Position numbers and translations under genes: made by a program. Below, one piece after another: positions 12,101 to 21,577 of a DNA stretch of 64,000 nt. The DNA lies in the NCBI GenBank assembly GCA_002633025.1, contig NMRB01000120.1:286020-350019 (forward strand), read 5' to 3'. A model generated the notes under the pieces. It ran no database searches. It was not told the origin of the DNA and saw nothing but the letters and a program-made list of their open reading frames with translations. The DNA comes from Notospermus geniculatus (taxonomy: Eukaryota > Nemertea > Pilidiophora > Heteronemertea > Lineidae). Numbering within the stretch: position 1 is the stretch's first letter; the number at the start of each line of letters is the position of its first letter.

Positions 12101-15100
12101 CTGTTGTCCTAACGCATTTTACCTTTGCCCATGACGTCAACAACCCATGACGTCGGGCCTAAGAACGCAGCGTCACCACGACGTCGAGCATGACGCTGCA
12201 GCGTCACTCGCCGCAGCGGGGTTTTCGCTGACGTCATCTCATCTCGGATCAAACTGTGACGCCACGCACACCACGTTTCAGGTCCTCTGGCCAATCAGAG
12301 ATCGAAATGAATTTGGTCCGGTGCCATGATGTAGGCCTACCCGTATTTCGCGAAAAATGACACGCACATTTGTCTGAAATCAATAACATTTAAATGGTCA
12401 TGACCCGACAAGTTTACCAATTGTGAAATTTAGTAGGCCTAACTTTGAAAACAATAACCTCCTGCTCTTGGCTGCCGCGAAACACACAATCGCACTGTAA
12501 AGCCATGTACATCTAGACATCATAAATGTAGGCCTACACTGTAAATGACGCATGTTCAGTCCCAATATCATCAGTTTCCATTGCCCTAACATATTTACAA
12601 AATTCATTCAGTGAATTTTCAAAGGTGGTCTTCAAATTGACTCGCAAGTCAATTTCTAGTTTACAACGGTTTTGATTCTGCATTTCCTTATTTCAAATAG
12701 CAGCAGTCAAGGTTAAGCAAAAGCAACATTTACAATCATATTCATATACCGGCAGGGCCCATGGTATATTTACAAGTGCAGGGAGTTGTTCATAATGGGT
12801 AGTTCACTTTTTTCAATGGGAAGTTGAAGGACAAAAATGTGTTCGATGTGTTCCAATTCAGAGAGCTTAGTCCATGTTGTAACGCAATGAGAGGAATCGG
12901 AACCAGTGTTGGTCTAGGTTTAGGGCGGCTTAGAGATTGAGCAGGCCTAGGCCTGTGTGTGGATTTAATTGTAGCGTCGATAACAGTGGGTTGGCATATG
13001 AGGTACGATCGGCTCAAGTTCTCGAATGCACACACACCCGAACCATGGAGAGGTGGTTCGGGTGTGTGTGATACACGCTCCGACTCATGGTTAATATGTT
13101 CGAGCCTACCCCGGTCTGCACTTGGGGAAGATACGCGTGTGCAGAAAACGTAAAACAGGTGTGAGAGGAATAAACACGAACGCAAGTCCGCCAAACAAAG
13201 CCCACTATTGTACAATGGTCATGGTCTCCATAGAGGATGTCCACGTGACGTCATCACTGACGTCATAATTTGCATGTCAGCCATGTTGGACGTCATCTGA
13301 CGCTACGAATGTGTTGGACGTGCCGTCCAACATGCGGCATTTCATCGGCGCGGTGACGTCATAATCGTCGTTGCACGTCCTCTATAGCCACATATTCTAA
13401 TCCCTCGCTGAACAATAAGACCGACTGGACTTTGATTAGTGGGACGTTGATCCCTGTCACAGTTCAGGAGACAATACTGGCCAGTTTTGTCAATGGCGGT
13501 GGTCGAAATAACGTCATTAATCCCTCAGGCCTCTCAAAAGCCGATTTCCCTATATACAGAAAAAACCAATGAAGTGACGTTCCGCTCAAGATTTCTGAAT
13601 GCTCCGCAAGGTGGCAGCATAGCTGCGTTCCGGGAACACTGCGTCCAGACTGCAACATGTTCCGGTAGGCTGAGGGACAGGAGAAGTGCCTTAATTTTCA
13701 TGAAAGAGGTTCATAGGGGTAAAATGAATTCACACAATTTGGCAAGCCAAAACACTCGGGAAAGCCAAACTTGAATCAGACATTGAGGGTAGGCCTACCA
13801 GTGCTAGGTCTGCTAACTAATTTGGAAAGAGATCGGCATATTGGGGAAAAGAGAAGAGAGATAGAATATATTTATGATACATCAGTAGTTAATATTGGGC
13901 GAGACAATAAATTACCGGCACCTGTGCAGTAGACCGATGTTGCTAATAGCACTATAGATGAATGTGGAGCACCATTTGGTCACATGATGACTTATAGAGC
14001 AGACGTGACACCTATAGAGGCTCATTGTTCGAGAGATACGGTTCGCCAAGCATGGCCAATCACACCTTCAATCGTCATTAATAATAGGTGGCATCTGTGT
14101 ACTATCAGTTCAAACCCACGTGTATATTCTCGTGTGGTCTGCGTGATCGGTGTTTCTTATTGCAACAGCTAAGATCTTTCAAAAAAAACAACGACTGAGA
14201 ATACACAGGACAAAAGCCTCAGGCAAATCCAAAAACTTGCACATACATATACACCACAGTAAAAGGATGACTATAGAGGTTTCCCACGTGACGTCAGAGC
14301 CCCAAATGTCCGCCATATTGGCCGTCAAATGACGCAACGTCACAGCATCAACACAGCGTTTTCAACGCAGTTTGGACGTTGTCGGCAGTCATCGGACATT
14401 TTCCACCACTGTCTACAGCAAGCCGTATGGACGATTCACTTTGTTTTCAACACGGTTTTCACACCAGACCAACTACTTATCCTCAGAAACTGTGAGAGGT
14501 AAAGTGATTTGTTGAGTTGTATACTCCCAGTGGTCTGAACGGGCTGCTAAACTTTTCAACCGGGAACAAGATGGCAGCCACCATGGCTTCATTTTGACGG
14601 CCAGTATGGCGGCCGTGTGACGTCAGTGGGAAACCTCTATAGGTGTCTTCAAGTTTTCCAAATTATTTCAAAGCGAGACAATAACCTGGACAGGTCTCAA
14701 CCTACCTCTCAACACATCCTTTGGTATGTTTTTCATTGCGATGTCATCAACCTTCAGATCGCACGTAGGAGACAACTTGCCAAGCTCGTTTGGTAGGACA
14801 GTGATCTGATTCCTGTTTGTAGGCAAAGGAAATGGAAGGTTTATAAGTTACAGAATAATGAGTATCGGTATAACGAAAATCTCATTGAAGGCGTTTTCTG
14901 ATTGCTCACCCAAAATGTTTGGTTTAACCCCCTCCCCCCAACCGTTTTCAACTGCCTTCGACAATGACCATTTAAGTAACAGTGCCTTACGTCTCCTGTT
15001 GACACTGTGACGGTGTAGTCTCACAGTGATGCAAACTTACTCTCTCAGATCAAGAATATCCAGAGTCTTCAACTTGAAGACTGTCAAAGGTACATCATAC

Positions 15101-18100
15101 AGGAAGTTCGATCGCAGGGAGAGGTATCGCAACCTTTCAGAGAACATATCAGGCAGTTCAATCTGAGGAATGGTTGGAAGTGTCACCTCCCTTTGTCTTC
15201 TCCAGATTGGCACCAAGAGACGGTCTCTTTTCCTCCTAGAATTGCACGAAGATGAGGATAACTACCGCAGTACAAAGTAAAATCCAATTCAAATCCAAAC
15301 TAAGGTGGCATGTAATCAGGTCTGAAAGAGGATACCGGTACGGTACATGAAAGAGGACATTTTGCATCGTTCCCGGACATCTTTTCTCTACTGTTATTGA
15401 TCAAGATGGTCCCAAATTTCATTAGCTTTGATTTACTTTTTTAGGCTTGCTTCAAAGCGATCTTGGTCACCAAGAATATTGCAGGCCAAATCGAGACTCT
15501 CCAACTGTGAGCATTTCCAGTAAACCGTGGCTGGCAACTCCTTGATCTTGTTATGAGATACCCTTAAAGTGGTTAGTGTGTCTTGAAATAAAAATCAAAC
15601 CAAAACTAAATCAAGAGAAAAAAACAGATGTTCAAAATGGAAGTGCAACTGGAGAACAAAATCAACNAAGATAACCTTGTCGAGGATATCAAAATTCATA
15701 CCTCTTTACCAACAACCACTAACTTCACCCTCTGGTAGGGTGATGACTTGCGTAGCTTGGTCCTCAGGTGTGTCAGCACCTGTTTGGACGCCTGGAGGGT
15801 GCCAGGGTCAGCTGAATGACAACAAATAAAGCAACAATGCAATGAGTTTGACGAAAGAATCACAGACAACTGGAAAATCCTTGAGTGAGTGTCCATGTGA
15901 TCACAAGATCACCCTGAAAATCATGGAACTGCCAGCAGAACTGAGGCGACATCTTAATGGTGTGGTAACAGATGTGCCAAGAAAATGAAAGGTTCCATCA
16001 GCAAATTTCATTGTAGAGGATGTACAAACTTATTTTTTACAACGGTTTTGATTCTGCATTTCCTTATTTCAAATAGCAGCAGTCAAAGGTTAAGCAAAAG
16101 TACCATTTACAATCATATTCATGTACCGGCAGGGCCCATGGTATATTTACAAGTGCAGGGAGTTGTTCATAATGGGTAGTTCACTTTTTTCAATGGGAAG
16201 TTGAAGGACATGTGCAAGCCAAAACACTCAGGAAAGCCAAATTTGAATCAGACATTGAGGGTAGGCCTACCAGTGCTAGCTGATGTCAAAGAGATCGCAT
16301 GCGAGGGTGCACGTAACCTAGGTCTGCTAACTAATTTGGAAAGAGAACGGCCTATTGGGGAAATGAGAAGAGATAGAATATATTTATGATACATCAGTAA
16401 TTGGTCGAGACAATAAATTACCGCCACCTGTGCAGTTGACAGATGTTGCTAATAGCACTATAGATGAATGGGGAGCACCATTTGGTCACATGATGACTTA
16501 TAGAGCAGACGTGACACCTATAGAGGCTCACATTGTTCGAGATGCGGTTCGCCAAGCACGGCCAATCACACCTTCAATCATCATGAATAATAGGTGGCAT
16601 CTGTGTACTATCAGTTCAAACCCACGTGTATATTCTCGCGTGGTCTGCGTGATCGGTGTTCCTTATTGCAACAGCTAAGATCTTTCAAAAAAAACAACGA
16701 CTGAGAATACACAGGACAAAAGCCTCAGGCAAATCCAAAAACTTGCACATATATACACCACAGCAAAAAGGATGACTATAGGTGTCTTCAACAGTTTTCC
16801 AAATTATTTCAAAGCGAGACAATAACCTGGACAGGTCTCAACCTACCTCTCAACACATCCTTTGGTATGTTTTTCATTGCGATGTCATCAACCTTCAGAT
16901 CGCACGTAGCAGACAACTTGCCAAGCTCGTTTGGTAGGACAGTGATCTGATTCCTATTTGTAGGCAAAGGAAATGGAAGGTTTATAAGTTACAGAATAAT
17001 GAGTATCAGTATAACGAAAATCTCATTGAAGGCGTTTTCTGATTGCTCACCCAAAATGTTTGGTTTAACCCCCTCCCCCAACCGTTTTCAACTGCCTTCG
17101 ACAATGACCATTTAAGTAACAGTGCCTTACGTCTCCTGTTGACACTGTGACGGTCTAGTCTCACAGTGATGCAAACTTACTCTCTTAGATCAAGAATATC
17201 CAGAGTCTTCAACTTGAAGACTGTCAAAGGTACATCATACAGGAAGTTCGATCGCAGGGAGAGGTATCGCAACCTTTCAGAGAACATATCAGGCAGTTCA
17301 ATCTGAGGAATGGTTGGAAGTGTCACCTCCCTTTGTCTTCTCCAGATTGGCACCAAGAGACGGTCTCTTTTCCTCCTAGAATTGCACGAAGATGAGGATA
17401 ACTACCGCAGTACAAAGTAAAATCCAATTCAAATCCAAACTAAGGTGGCATGTAATCAGGTCTGAAAGAGGATACCGGTACGGTACATGAAAGAGGACAT
17501 TTTGCATCGTTCCCGGACATCTTTTCTCTACTGTTATTGATCAAGATGGTCCCAAATTTCATTAGCTTTGATTTACTTTTTTAGGCTTGCTTCAAAGCGA
17601 TCTTGGTCACCAAGAATATTGCAGGCCAAATCGAGACTCTCCAACTGTGAGCATTTCCAGTAAACCGTGGCTGGCAACTCCTTGATCTTGTTATGAGATA
17701 CCCTTAAAGTGGTTAGTGTGTCTTGAAATAAAAATCAAACCAAAACTAAATCAAGAGAAAAAAACAGATGTTCAAAATGGAAGTGCAACTGGAGAACAAA
17801 ATCAACCGTGCCAAATGGAAGACAATGAAACAGGGGAATTACACTACAAGATCATGCACAAAGTTTTCAGTAGCAGATATCAACAAACATGCAACTGAAC
17901 ACCACCAATTACCAGTGAATAGAGATATCTACCGGGTAAGTAAATACTCACTGAGTGCACAGATGCCTTGGTTTATTTCTGTCAGTTCATTGTGGTCAAG
18001 GCGAAGGATTCGCATCGTCCTAGACCAGAAGGTGTCCACATTTTGAATGAATGTCTCAAGTTCATTATGGGACACATTTAGGTTTTCCTGCAAAACAAGA

Positions 18101-21100
18101 GAAGAAAGGTTCGTGCCTGCATGTTCACATCAAGATATGAAAATTATGAACAAACCTGGCAAGATTCGGCACCGGTATTCATCAAGATGTGTTCTATTTG
18201 ACAAAGTGGAAGACAACACTTCCTCCATTATATTCATTGGAAAACAGATGATAACGCTCAGCAATTTTGGGCTGCTTCATGCCAACAAGGGTATGTATAC
18301 ATACAACAAATCCAAACTAGAAAGACTCACCATAGGACAAGGCCATGGAGTTGGAAAACGTGAAAGGCTGTTGTGCGATACATTAAGCACCGAAATGCGG
18401 GATGCATTCTGAACATAAACGGGGATTTCTTTCAACTTGTTGTGGGATACGTCAAGTTCACGTAGATTGTCACATGTCCAGGCAAGCGTCAAGTCAACAA
18501 AACCTAAAATATTTAAAGTGGCTGAGTTTCAGGCAGTGTAATTCAGCCTGTCAATAGTTGACAGCACATCCATTGTCACTTTTTACATCATCATCCAATA
18601 AATTATCTCTTTAATCTACTTAGATTAACCTCTATTTCGGCAAAGGATGACACTTCATTTGAGATCAAGACTTAGAAAACCATTGCATACGACTGCTTCA
18701 ACTCACCACCAGACATCTTCCCATAAGTTGATGATATCCCGCTCTCATCAGTATCAAGCGTCGAATATACACTGCTGCCCCTGTCGGCACTAGATGGTGG
18801 CAATTCAATCAATAGGTTCTGCTTCAAGGACAAATACTTTAGTGACTTCAGCTGAAAAAGCCTGACAGGGACCGAATCCAGACTGTTGTTTGACAGGTTG
18901 ATTTCAACAATCCTGAAAAATAAGATTGCAGTTGGCGATAATACATAATTCAACATTCTACTTGATGTCAAATTTCCAAAATAATTGATTGCCTTCAACA
19001 GAAATCAGACTAGCTACCCAACATGACCTTGCTATACCAGTACTTACTTCTCACAATAGACATCCTTTGGCTTTGCACAGGACAGCAGCTCATTATGTGA
19101 TGCATCAAACTTCCTGATATTTGGAAGGTCCCATGGTAACCATGCTGGCAGACGCTTCAGTTTATTGCGTGATACATCAACCTCTATGAGCAACATGAGG
19201 GAGTGGCTCAGCCAATCAAATGGAATCTCACTTATGTGAAGATGGCATCTCTTCAGTTGCACCTGGAGGAGGAGTCACAAAATTATTTGGAGTACGGGTA
19301 CTTTTGCACATAACACACATTGGTAATCTAATGCCATGCCAGTGACTTCTGGCAGTCAGAATACAGCTTCATGTCACTTTTTACCTTTAGCGGAGATCCC
19401 TGATCACCTGGAAAAATCTCTTCCTCATATGGAATGATGTTGTTCTGTACCACTTTTCTGAAGATCTCAGGGAAATTGTCCACAAGATGAGGGGTGATGT
19501 CAGCTCCTTCAGAGTTCAAGAGAAAGGCAATGTCTTCATGGTTGCCTAAAAAGAAAGTGACTAGCATTATAATGGTGTGAATTCAGTCAAATGACAGAGA
19601 CAGCAACTTTCTTTGACAGCACAGGTCATCTCTGGGATGGCCGGTTTCCTCCTGCTGAACATCAAAACATTCATCCAATGTTGTCCATAGAGCTAATAAT
19701 ATTATACTTGGCACTCTGCTCTCACTTCAATGTTTTTCAGTTTGCAAATCACTCAAGAAAGTAGCAGGGACTGGTATCCCTGACGCCAGAGTCATACCTT
19801 TGCATGCAGCATACATTGGTGTCAGTTTGTCAGCATTGTGTATCTCATGAAGTGGCACCTTCTGTACTGGCGCGTTGACAGACACATTAGCAGACTTGAG
19901 AAAGTACTTGACGAGTTGAATGTAGCCGTAGTGACATGCTCCGTATAGGAGCACACTGCCATTGTAAGGACCGGAGAGAAGCTCTGAAAGAATGAAAGAA
20001 GAAACAGCCTGTAAAACAAAATACTACGGTAACATTTCCCTGCAACCAGTTTACTGCTACTGGCCTGAAAAGAATGAAATATGCAACTTTGCAACGGGAT
20101 GGGAAGCAATTCAAACTCTGTCCTGAATGGTAAATCCCAATTCATCAACTCCTTGACCTAAATGATTTGTAATTAGATTAATTTCCAAGTAATTGCATGT
20201 ACGGTACCACTCTAAACAGGCCTGCAGAATCATTTTACAGCATGTGAGGCCTACACATTTGTATTAAAACGTGTTTTGACATTTAATTCACTCTACATCA
20301 GAAAAACCAACAAGTGATGAAGTTATCACGCTCAGACAATGAACACTTGCAATTGGTTTGGCAAAGACGGCGGCATGAAGCAGGACAACAATACCTCAAG
20401 TGTAGTTAAAAGTGGATGTACAATATGGCTGCAGGGGTTGCCATCTTGAATTTTATCATGAAATTCAAGATGGCAACCCTGGCAGCCATGTTGCATTTTT
20501 GGACCTTTCTCTGGTCATGAGTATGACACGCCGCCGAAATAGGAAAAGTTTACACATCGATTCGGACTCGCCTCCATTCTTGTAATTGGCAAAACAGCGG
20601 ATGACAGAAGAATGTCCATTCTGAACAGCCAGGTAGAGAGGGTTTTGGGATGAAATCTCAGGTTCCGGGCAAGTCACATCAAGATTCAGTAGGATATCCA
20701 CAACTGCAGCATGTCCAAACTCACATGCAAGTTTTAGTGGGGTTCCCTGAAATATAGGAAGTCCTACATAATGTCTAAAAATAGGGCTTTTTTACTTGAA
20801 TTTAACCACTCGCACACTTCCAGAAATTTACTTTGTTATCAAGTATAGCAAAGTTCGAGTATTCATAAGCCTGAGGAATGTAAAGTGCAATTTCTCCAGC
20901 AAAATTACTACCATCTTTGGAAGAATGATCCTTTTTAACTTGCAGTAGACAACTTTACTTCACAGAAATATATTCTTTTGACCCAGTGTAGCATTGGTAA
21001 CTGTCAAGTTCCACTCATGGCACTAAATACCCTGAATATTGGAATATCCAAGACAATAGGCTACCCACCTCACTAGTTTCAAGATCCTTGTATCTATCAG

Positions 21101-21577
21101 CCCCGTAATTCAACAGCAGCAGGGTAATATCCTCAAAGCCAAATTTACATGCCTGGTGCAGAAAGGATTTCTGGTGGAGGGCTGCATCAAGGACATTGAG
21201 CACTTGGCGTGGGTGCCTATCAAAAATGGTTTTCAAGGAATCTTTGTCATTGTCCAACACAGCTTTCTCCGTCAGTTGAAACAACTCGTCATCAGAGAGT
21301 TTCGGTTCATCTGAGCACGCTGAGGCTGGCGGATTACCTGAATCTGGAAGTGAAAACAGCAATGACGAAGTTTTGCCTTTAGGCCTATATGTTACATCAA
21401 ACAAAAATCCTATTATTGCACCCACTGCTACTCGCCTGCGCTGTTGTTCCCGCCATTCGTTCCTTGAGATCCATCGTCGCAGCGGTCAGGACCAACCGCA
21501 GACGGCTGCTCCATGTAATTTCCGGAAGCGGTTAACACAGTTGCACTCCACCACTCCTGCGCAGAAGATAAATTCAT
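519..21577 (-). CDS. LRRK1: LRRK1-type leucine-rich repeat ROCO kinase, complete gene (30 exons)
   Basis: Large cytosolic GTPase-kinase. I rebuilt 30 exons from the minus strand using splice sites and homology; phases agree throughout and the total is 6,963 nt (2,320 aa) counting from the ATG at 21514. Order: ankyrin repeats (about 90-290), LRRs (295-680), ROC GTPase with P-loop GKEGRGKT and switch DMAGQ (705-910), COR (915-1240), kinase with GQGGYASV, VAAK, YRDLK and DYG (1320-1640), WD40 (1640-2310). The absence of an armadillo region, the GYQAPEI...YDEKVD activation segment and the C-terminal block (VRDQTLWIGRNSGDIIVV) point to LRRK1 rather than LRRK2. Human LRRK1 is about 2,015 aa; the extra length is mostly a linker inside the WD40 region. 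Exons 10-13 and 21 are present twice because of assembly joins. No AATAAA is visible between the stop and the window edge, so the 3' UTR may run past it. An in-frame ATG at 21577 follows an in-frame stop and would add 21 residues. Confidence 0.93.
2986..5345 (-). CDS. LRRK1: LRRK1 exons 22-27: protein kinase domain
   Basis: Exons 22-27: 4911-5345, 4585-4706, 4148-4411, 3669-3893, 3289-3414, 2986-3186. Visible motifs: glycine loop GQGGYASVY (about residue 1323), catalytic Lys in EVAAKVFH (about 1343), alphaC ELRSEVALM, hinge region LLELAPMGSL, catalytic loop IIYRDLKSQNVLV (YRD, Asp about 1511), magnesium loop KLSDYGIS (DYG at about 1534), GTAGYQAPEI and DLFSLGMTMYEIISG. YRD and DYG in place of HRD and DFG are LRRK hallmarks. 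All residues expected for an active Ser/Thr kinase are present. Exon 23 encodes a polar insert between the catalytic Lys strand and alphaC (DYPSDDIGRSHQLNSIRVSY), longer than in typical kinases and possibly disordered. Confidence 0.94.
4911..9512 (-). CDS. LRRK1: LRRK1 exons 17-22: COR domain
   Basis: Exons: 9347-9512, 9037-9164, 8684-8829, 8221-8481, 7807-8042 (haplotype copy 6719-6954), 4911-5345. Diagnostic COR blocks are VAKFLHETGVLLHYSD, LYFIDPSWLCDML, a segment reading LLIPSKLSDSRP, YVPSGFWSRLIVRIL, and DQIDSLIVEWFPG, all in the order seen in LRRK proteins, where COR dimerises and couples the GTPase to the kinase. Exon 22 carries a Cys-rich stretch (IPCPYCIKM, ANCSISCEKH) after COR and then the first part of the kinase. 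Exon 21 is identical in coding content in both copies as far as I can read. The 2.4-kb stretch between exons 21 and 22 holds the other exon 21 copy and a MITE (5459-5817). Confidence 0.91.
5459..5817. mobile_element. MITE, CTATAG/TGACGTCA family, copy 2 (LRRK1 intron 21)
   Basis: 359 bp, ends AGGTTCTTCACTGACGTCA and a matching right end reading TGTCACGTGAAGAACCT, flanks TATAG and CTATAG. It is the reverse complement of the 14277-14636 element over nearly its whole length, with moderate divergence. Inner repeats read GGCCGCCATACTTGCCGTCA and TGACGGCCAAAACGGCAGAC. Confidence 0.85.
6719..6954 (-). other. LRRK1: Second haplotype copy of LRRK1 exon 21
   Basis: This open segment encodes the same COR block (KGSHRAFHLKDDNHIWWRHG through DSLIVEWFP) as 7807-8042, with identical acceptor TTCAG and donor GGTGAGT. 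The flanking 1.1 kb is also duplicated and copy 1 ends at the N at 7016. The simplest reading is the other allele kept at a contig join; a genuine tandem exon duplication with mutually exclusive splicing is the alternative but the near-complete identity of the introns argues against it. Confidence 0.82.
7016..7016. other. Single N, probable contig join
   Basis: It separates the two 1.1-kb copies exactly at their ends. Confidence 0.85.
10065..15811 (-). CDS. LRRK1: LRRK1 exons 13-16: ROC (Ras of complex proteins) GTPase
   Basis: Exon 13 is 15702-15811 (second haplotype copy 11532-11641), exon 14 10998-11105, exon 15 10549-10731, exon 16 10065-10334. Translation gives SPYQRVKLVVVGKE then GRGKTTLLSVLQGHKYEE, so the P-loop (GxxGxGKT) is split by the exon 13/14 intron. 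Switch II is WDMAGQKDYYVTHQCF, then LVVWDL. The G4 position reads GTFLD, against THxD or TKxD in relatives. Exon 16 ends in helical sequence leading to COR. The exon 13 copies differ by Asp/Gly and His/Tyr changes. The intron between exons 13 and 14 carries a 235-bp inverted-repeat element. The real gene has one exon 13; the assembled order 13, 10', 11', 12', 13' is an artefact. Confidence 0.92.
11213..11447. mobile_element. TA-flanked foldback element (LRRK1 intron 13)
   Basis: 235 bp with 28-bp perfect terminal inverted repeats, starting TACAGTACAGGTCACAATTG and ending in its complement. Flanking TA fits a Tc1/mariner-type target duplication. The middle is a run of GTAACTTACG / CGCGTAA motifs, many self-complementary. 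Non-coding. Confidence 0.85.
11872..12659. mobile_element. 788-bp insertion with TTTA target repeat, hairpin at each end
   Basis: Present in the copy at 11.5-15.7 kb and absent from the other at 16036. TTTA flanks it on both sides (11868-11871 and 12660-12663). The left end is a hairpin (AAGACCGCCACC / GGTGGCGGTCTT, 7-base loop), the right end another (AAATTGACT / AGTCAATTT). It contains a TCTC-rich microsatellite at 11922-11958 and ACGTCA-rich sequence near 12130-12240. No open frame of note. Superfamily not recognised. Confidence 0.75.
12833..13741. mobile_element. Insertion-rich segment specific to one haplotype copy
   Basis: About 0.9 kb found here and missing at 16214 in the other copy. 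It includes the short MITE at 13234-13381 and a perfect hairpin with 17-bp arms at 13029-13070 (CACACACACCCGAACCA and complement, 8-base loop). The outer limits are approximate and I see no clear terminal repeats for the whole segment. Confidence 0.55.
13234..13381. mobile_element. MITE, CTATAG/TGACGTCA family, short copy
   Basis: 148 bp, ends AGGATGTCCACGTGACGTCA and a right end reading TTGCACGTCCT, flanks CCATAG and CTATAG, with several TGACGTCA copies inside and an inner ATGTTGGACG / CGTCCAACAT pair. It lies in sequence absent from the other haplotype copy. Confidence 0.78.
13742..14270 (+). repeat. Degenerate coding-like segment, haplotype copy 1
   Basis: Its frame from 13984 reads MMTYRADVTPIEAHCSRDTV and continues to RWHLCTISSNPRVYSRVVCV. 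The corresponding sequence of copy 2 (16217-16770) is frameshifted relative to it near AHIVRDAV, and most differences change amino acids, so it is not under coding constraint. It may be a relic of a mobile-element gene. Family not recognised. Confidence 0.4.
14277..14636. mobile_element. MITE, CTATAG/TGACGTCA family, polymorphic copy with exact empty site
   Basis: 360 bp, ends AGGTTTCCCACGTGACGTCA and TGACGTCAGTGGGAAACCT. CTATAG is present on both sides (14271-14276 and 14637-14642). The other haplotype copy has a single CTATAG at 16776-16781 with the same flanks and no element, so this is a clean insertion with a target duplication of up to 6 bp (TA core). Non-coding. Confidence 0.92.
15666..15666. 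other. Single N, probable contig join
   Basis: It separates the two copies of LRRK1 exons 10-13 exactly at their ends. Confidence 0.88.
16217..16770 (+). repeat. Degenerate coding-like segment, haplotype copy 2
   Basis: Opposite in strand to LRRK1 and located in its intron 12. Two open pieces read VGLPVLADVKEIACEGARNL... (16201-16389) and MQLTDVANSTIDEWGAPFGH... (16430-16678), separated by stops. It has about 44 bp (near 16280-16322) that copy 1 lacks. Confidence 0.4.
16847..19262 (-). CDS. LRRK1: LRRK1 exons 6-12: leucine-rich repeats
   Basis: Exons: 19048-19262, 18707-18912, 18331-18503, 17952-18087, 17577-17721, 17181-17375, 16847-16953. The protein shows successive LxxLxLxxNxL units: VDVSRNKLKRLPAWL, FDASHNELLSC, INLSNNSLDSVPVRLF, LSLKQNLLIELP, LDVSHNKLKEIPVYV, LNVSHNSLSRFP, LNVSHNELETF, LRLDHNELTEI, LRVSHNKIKELP and LSLRSNFLYDVP, then ENQITVLPNELGKL and the CDLKVDDIAMKNIPKDVLR segment that leads into ROC. 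The repeats form a solenoid thought to mediate protein contacts and autoregulation in LRRK proteins. Exon 12 differs between haplotype copies by one residue (Ala here; Pro in the copy at 14706-14812). The exon 10-12 copies used for this model are those collinear with exon 9. Confidence 0.92.
19385..21577 (-). CDS. LRRK1: LRRK1 exons 1-5: N-terminus and ankyrin repeats
   Basis: Exon 1 is 21436-21577 (or from the ATG at 21514), exon 2 21069-21343, exon 3 20572-20746, exon 4 19798-19983, exon 5 19385-19545. The translation has several ankyrin signatures: HQKSFLHQACKFGFEDITLL, GTPLKLACEFGHAAVVDILL, NPLYLAVQNGHSSVIRCF, YGACHYGYIQLVKYFL and LTPMYAACKGNHEDIAFLL. No armadillo segment precedes them, as in LRRK1. 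Exons 1 and 3 join in frame only if their 5' splice sites are GC (AG then GCGAGT); the GT alternatives for exon 3 break the frame or create a stop. For exon 1 a GT donor at 21425 also gives an open frame, from an ATG at 21474 (MDLKERMAGT...), so the extreme N-terminus is the least certain part of the model. Confidence 0.85.

Larger units (their letters stand above)
11532..15581 (-). other. LRRK1: Second haplotype copy of LRRK1 exons 10-13
   Basis: Exon 10' 15437-15581, 11' 15041-15235, 12' 14706-14812 and 13' 11532-11641 repeat the exons at 17577-17721, 17181-17375, 16847-16953 and 15702-15811 with the same splice sites and flanking introns. Only a few substitutions separate them (Pro/Ala in exon 12, Gly/Asp and Tyr/His in exon 13), and nothing is disabled. 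A true in-gene duplication would need a transcript reading 10-13 twice and would insert a second partial P-loop. The single N at 15666, exactly where copy 1 ends and copy 2 begins, favours an uncollapsed allele. Introns differ by transposon insertions listed separately. Confidence 0.85.
11498..17805. repeat. Large duplication across the N at 15666 (two haplotypes of LRRK1 exons 10-13)
   Basis: Copy 1 runs 11498-15665, copy 2 15667-17805. Copy 1 ends with the same bases that in copy 2 continue past 17805, and copy 2 starts with the bases found at 11498. Copy 1 is about 2 kb longer because of the insertions at 11872, 12833 and 14277. Confidence 0.9.

Noticed and set aside
16430-16678. 82-codon open frame that could be a small gene in LRRK1 intron 12
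   Set aside because: The allelic copy is frameshifted and most differences change amino acids, so no coding constraint.
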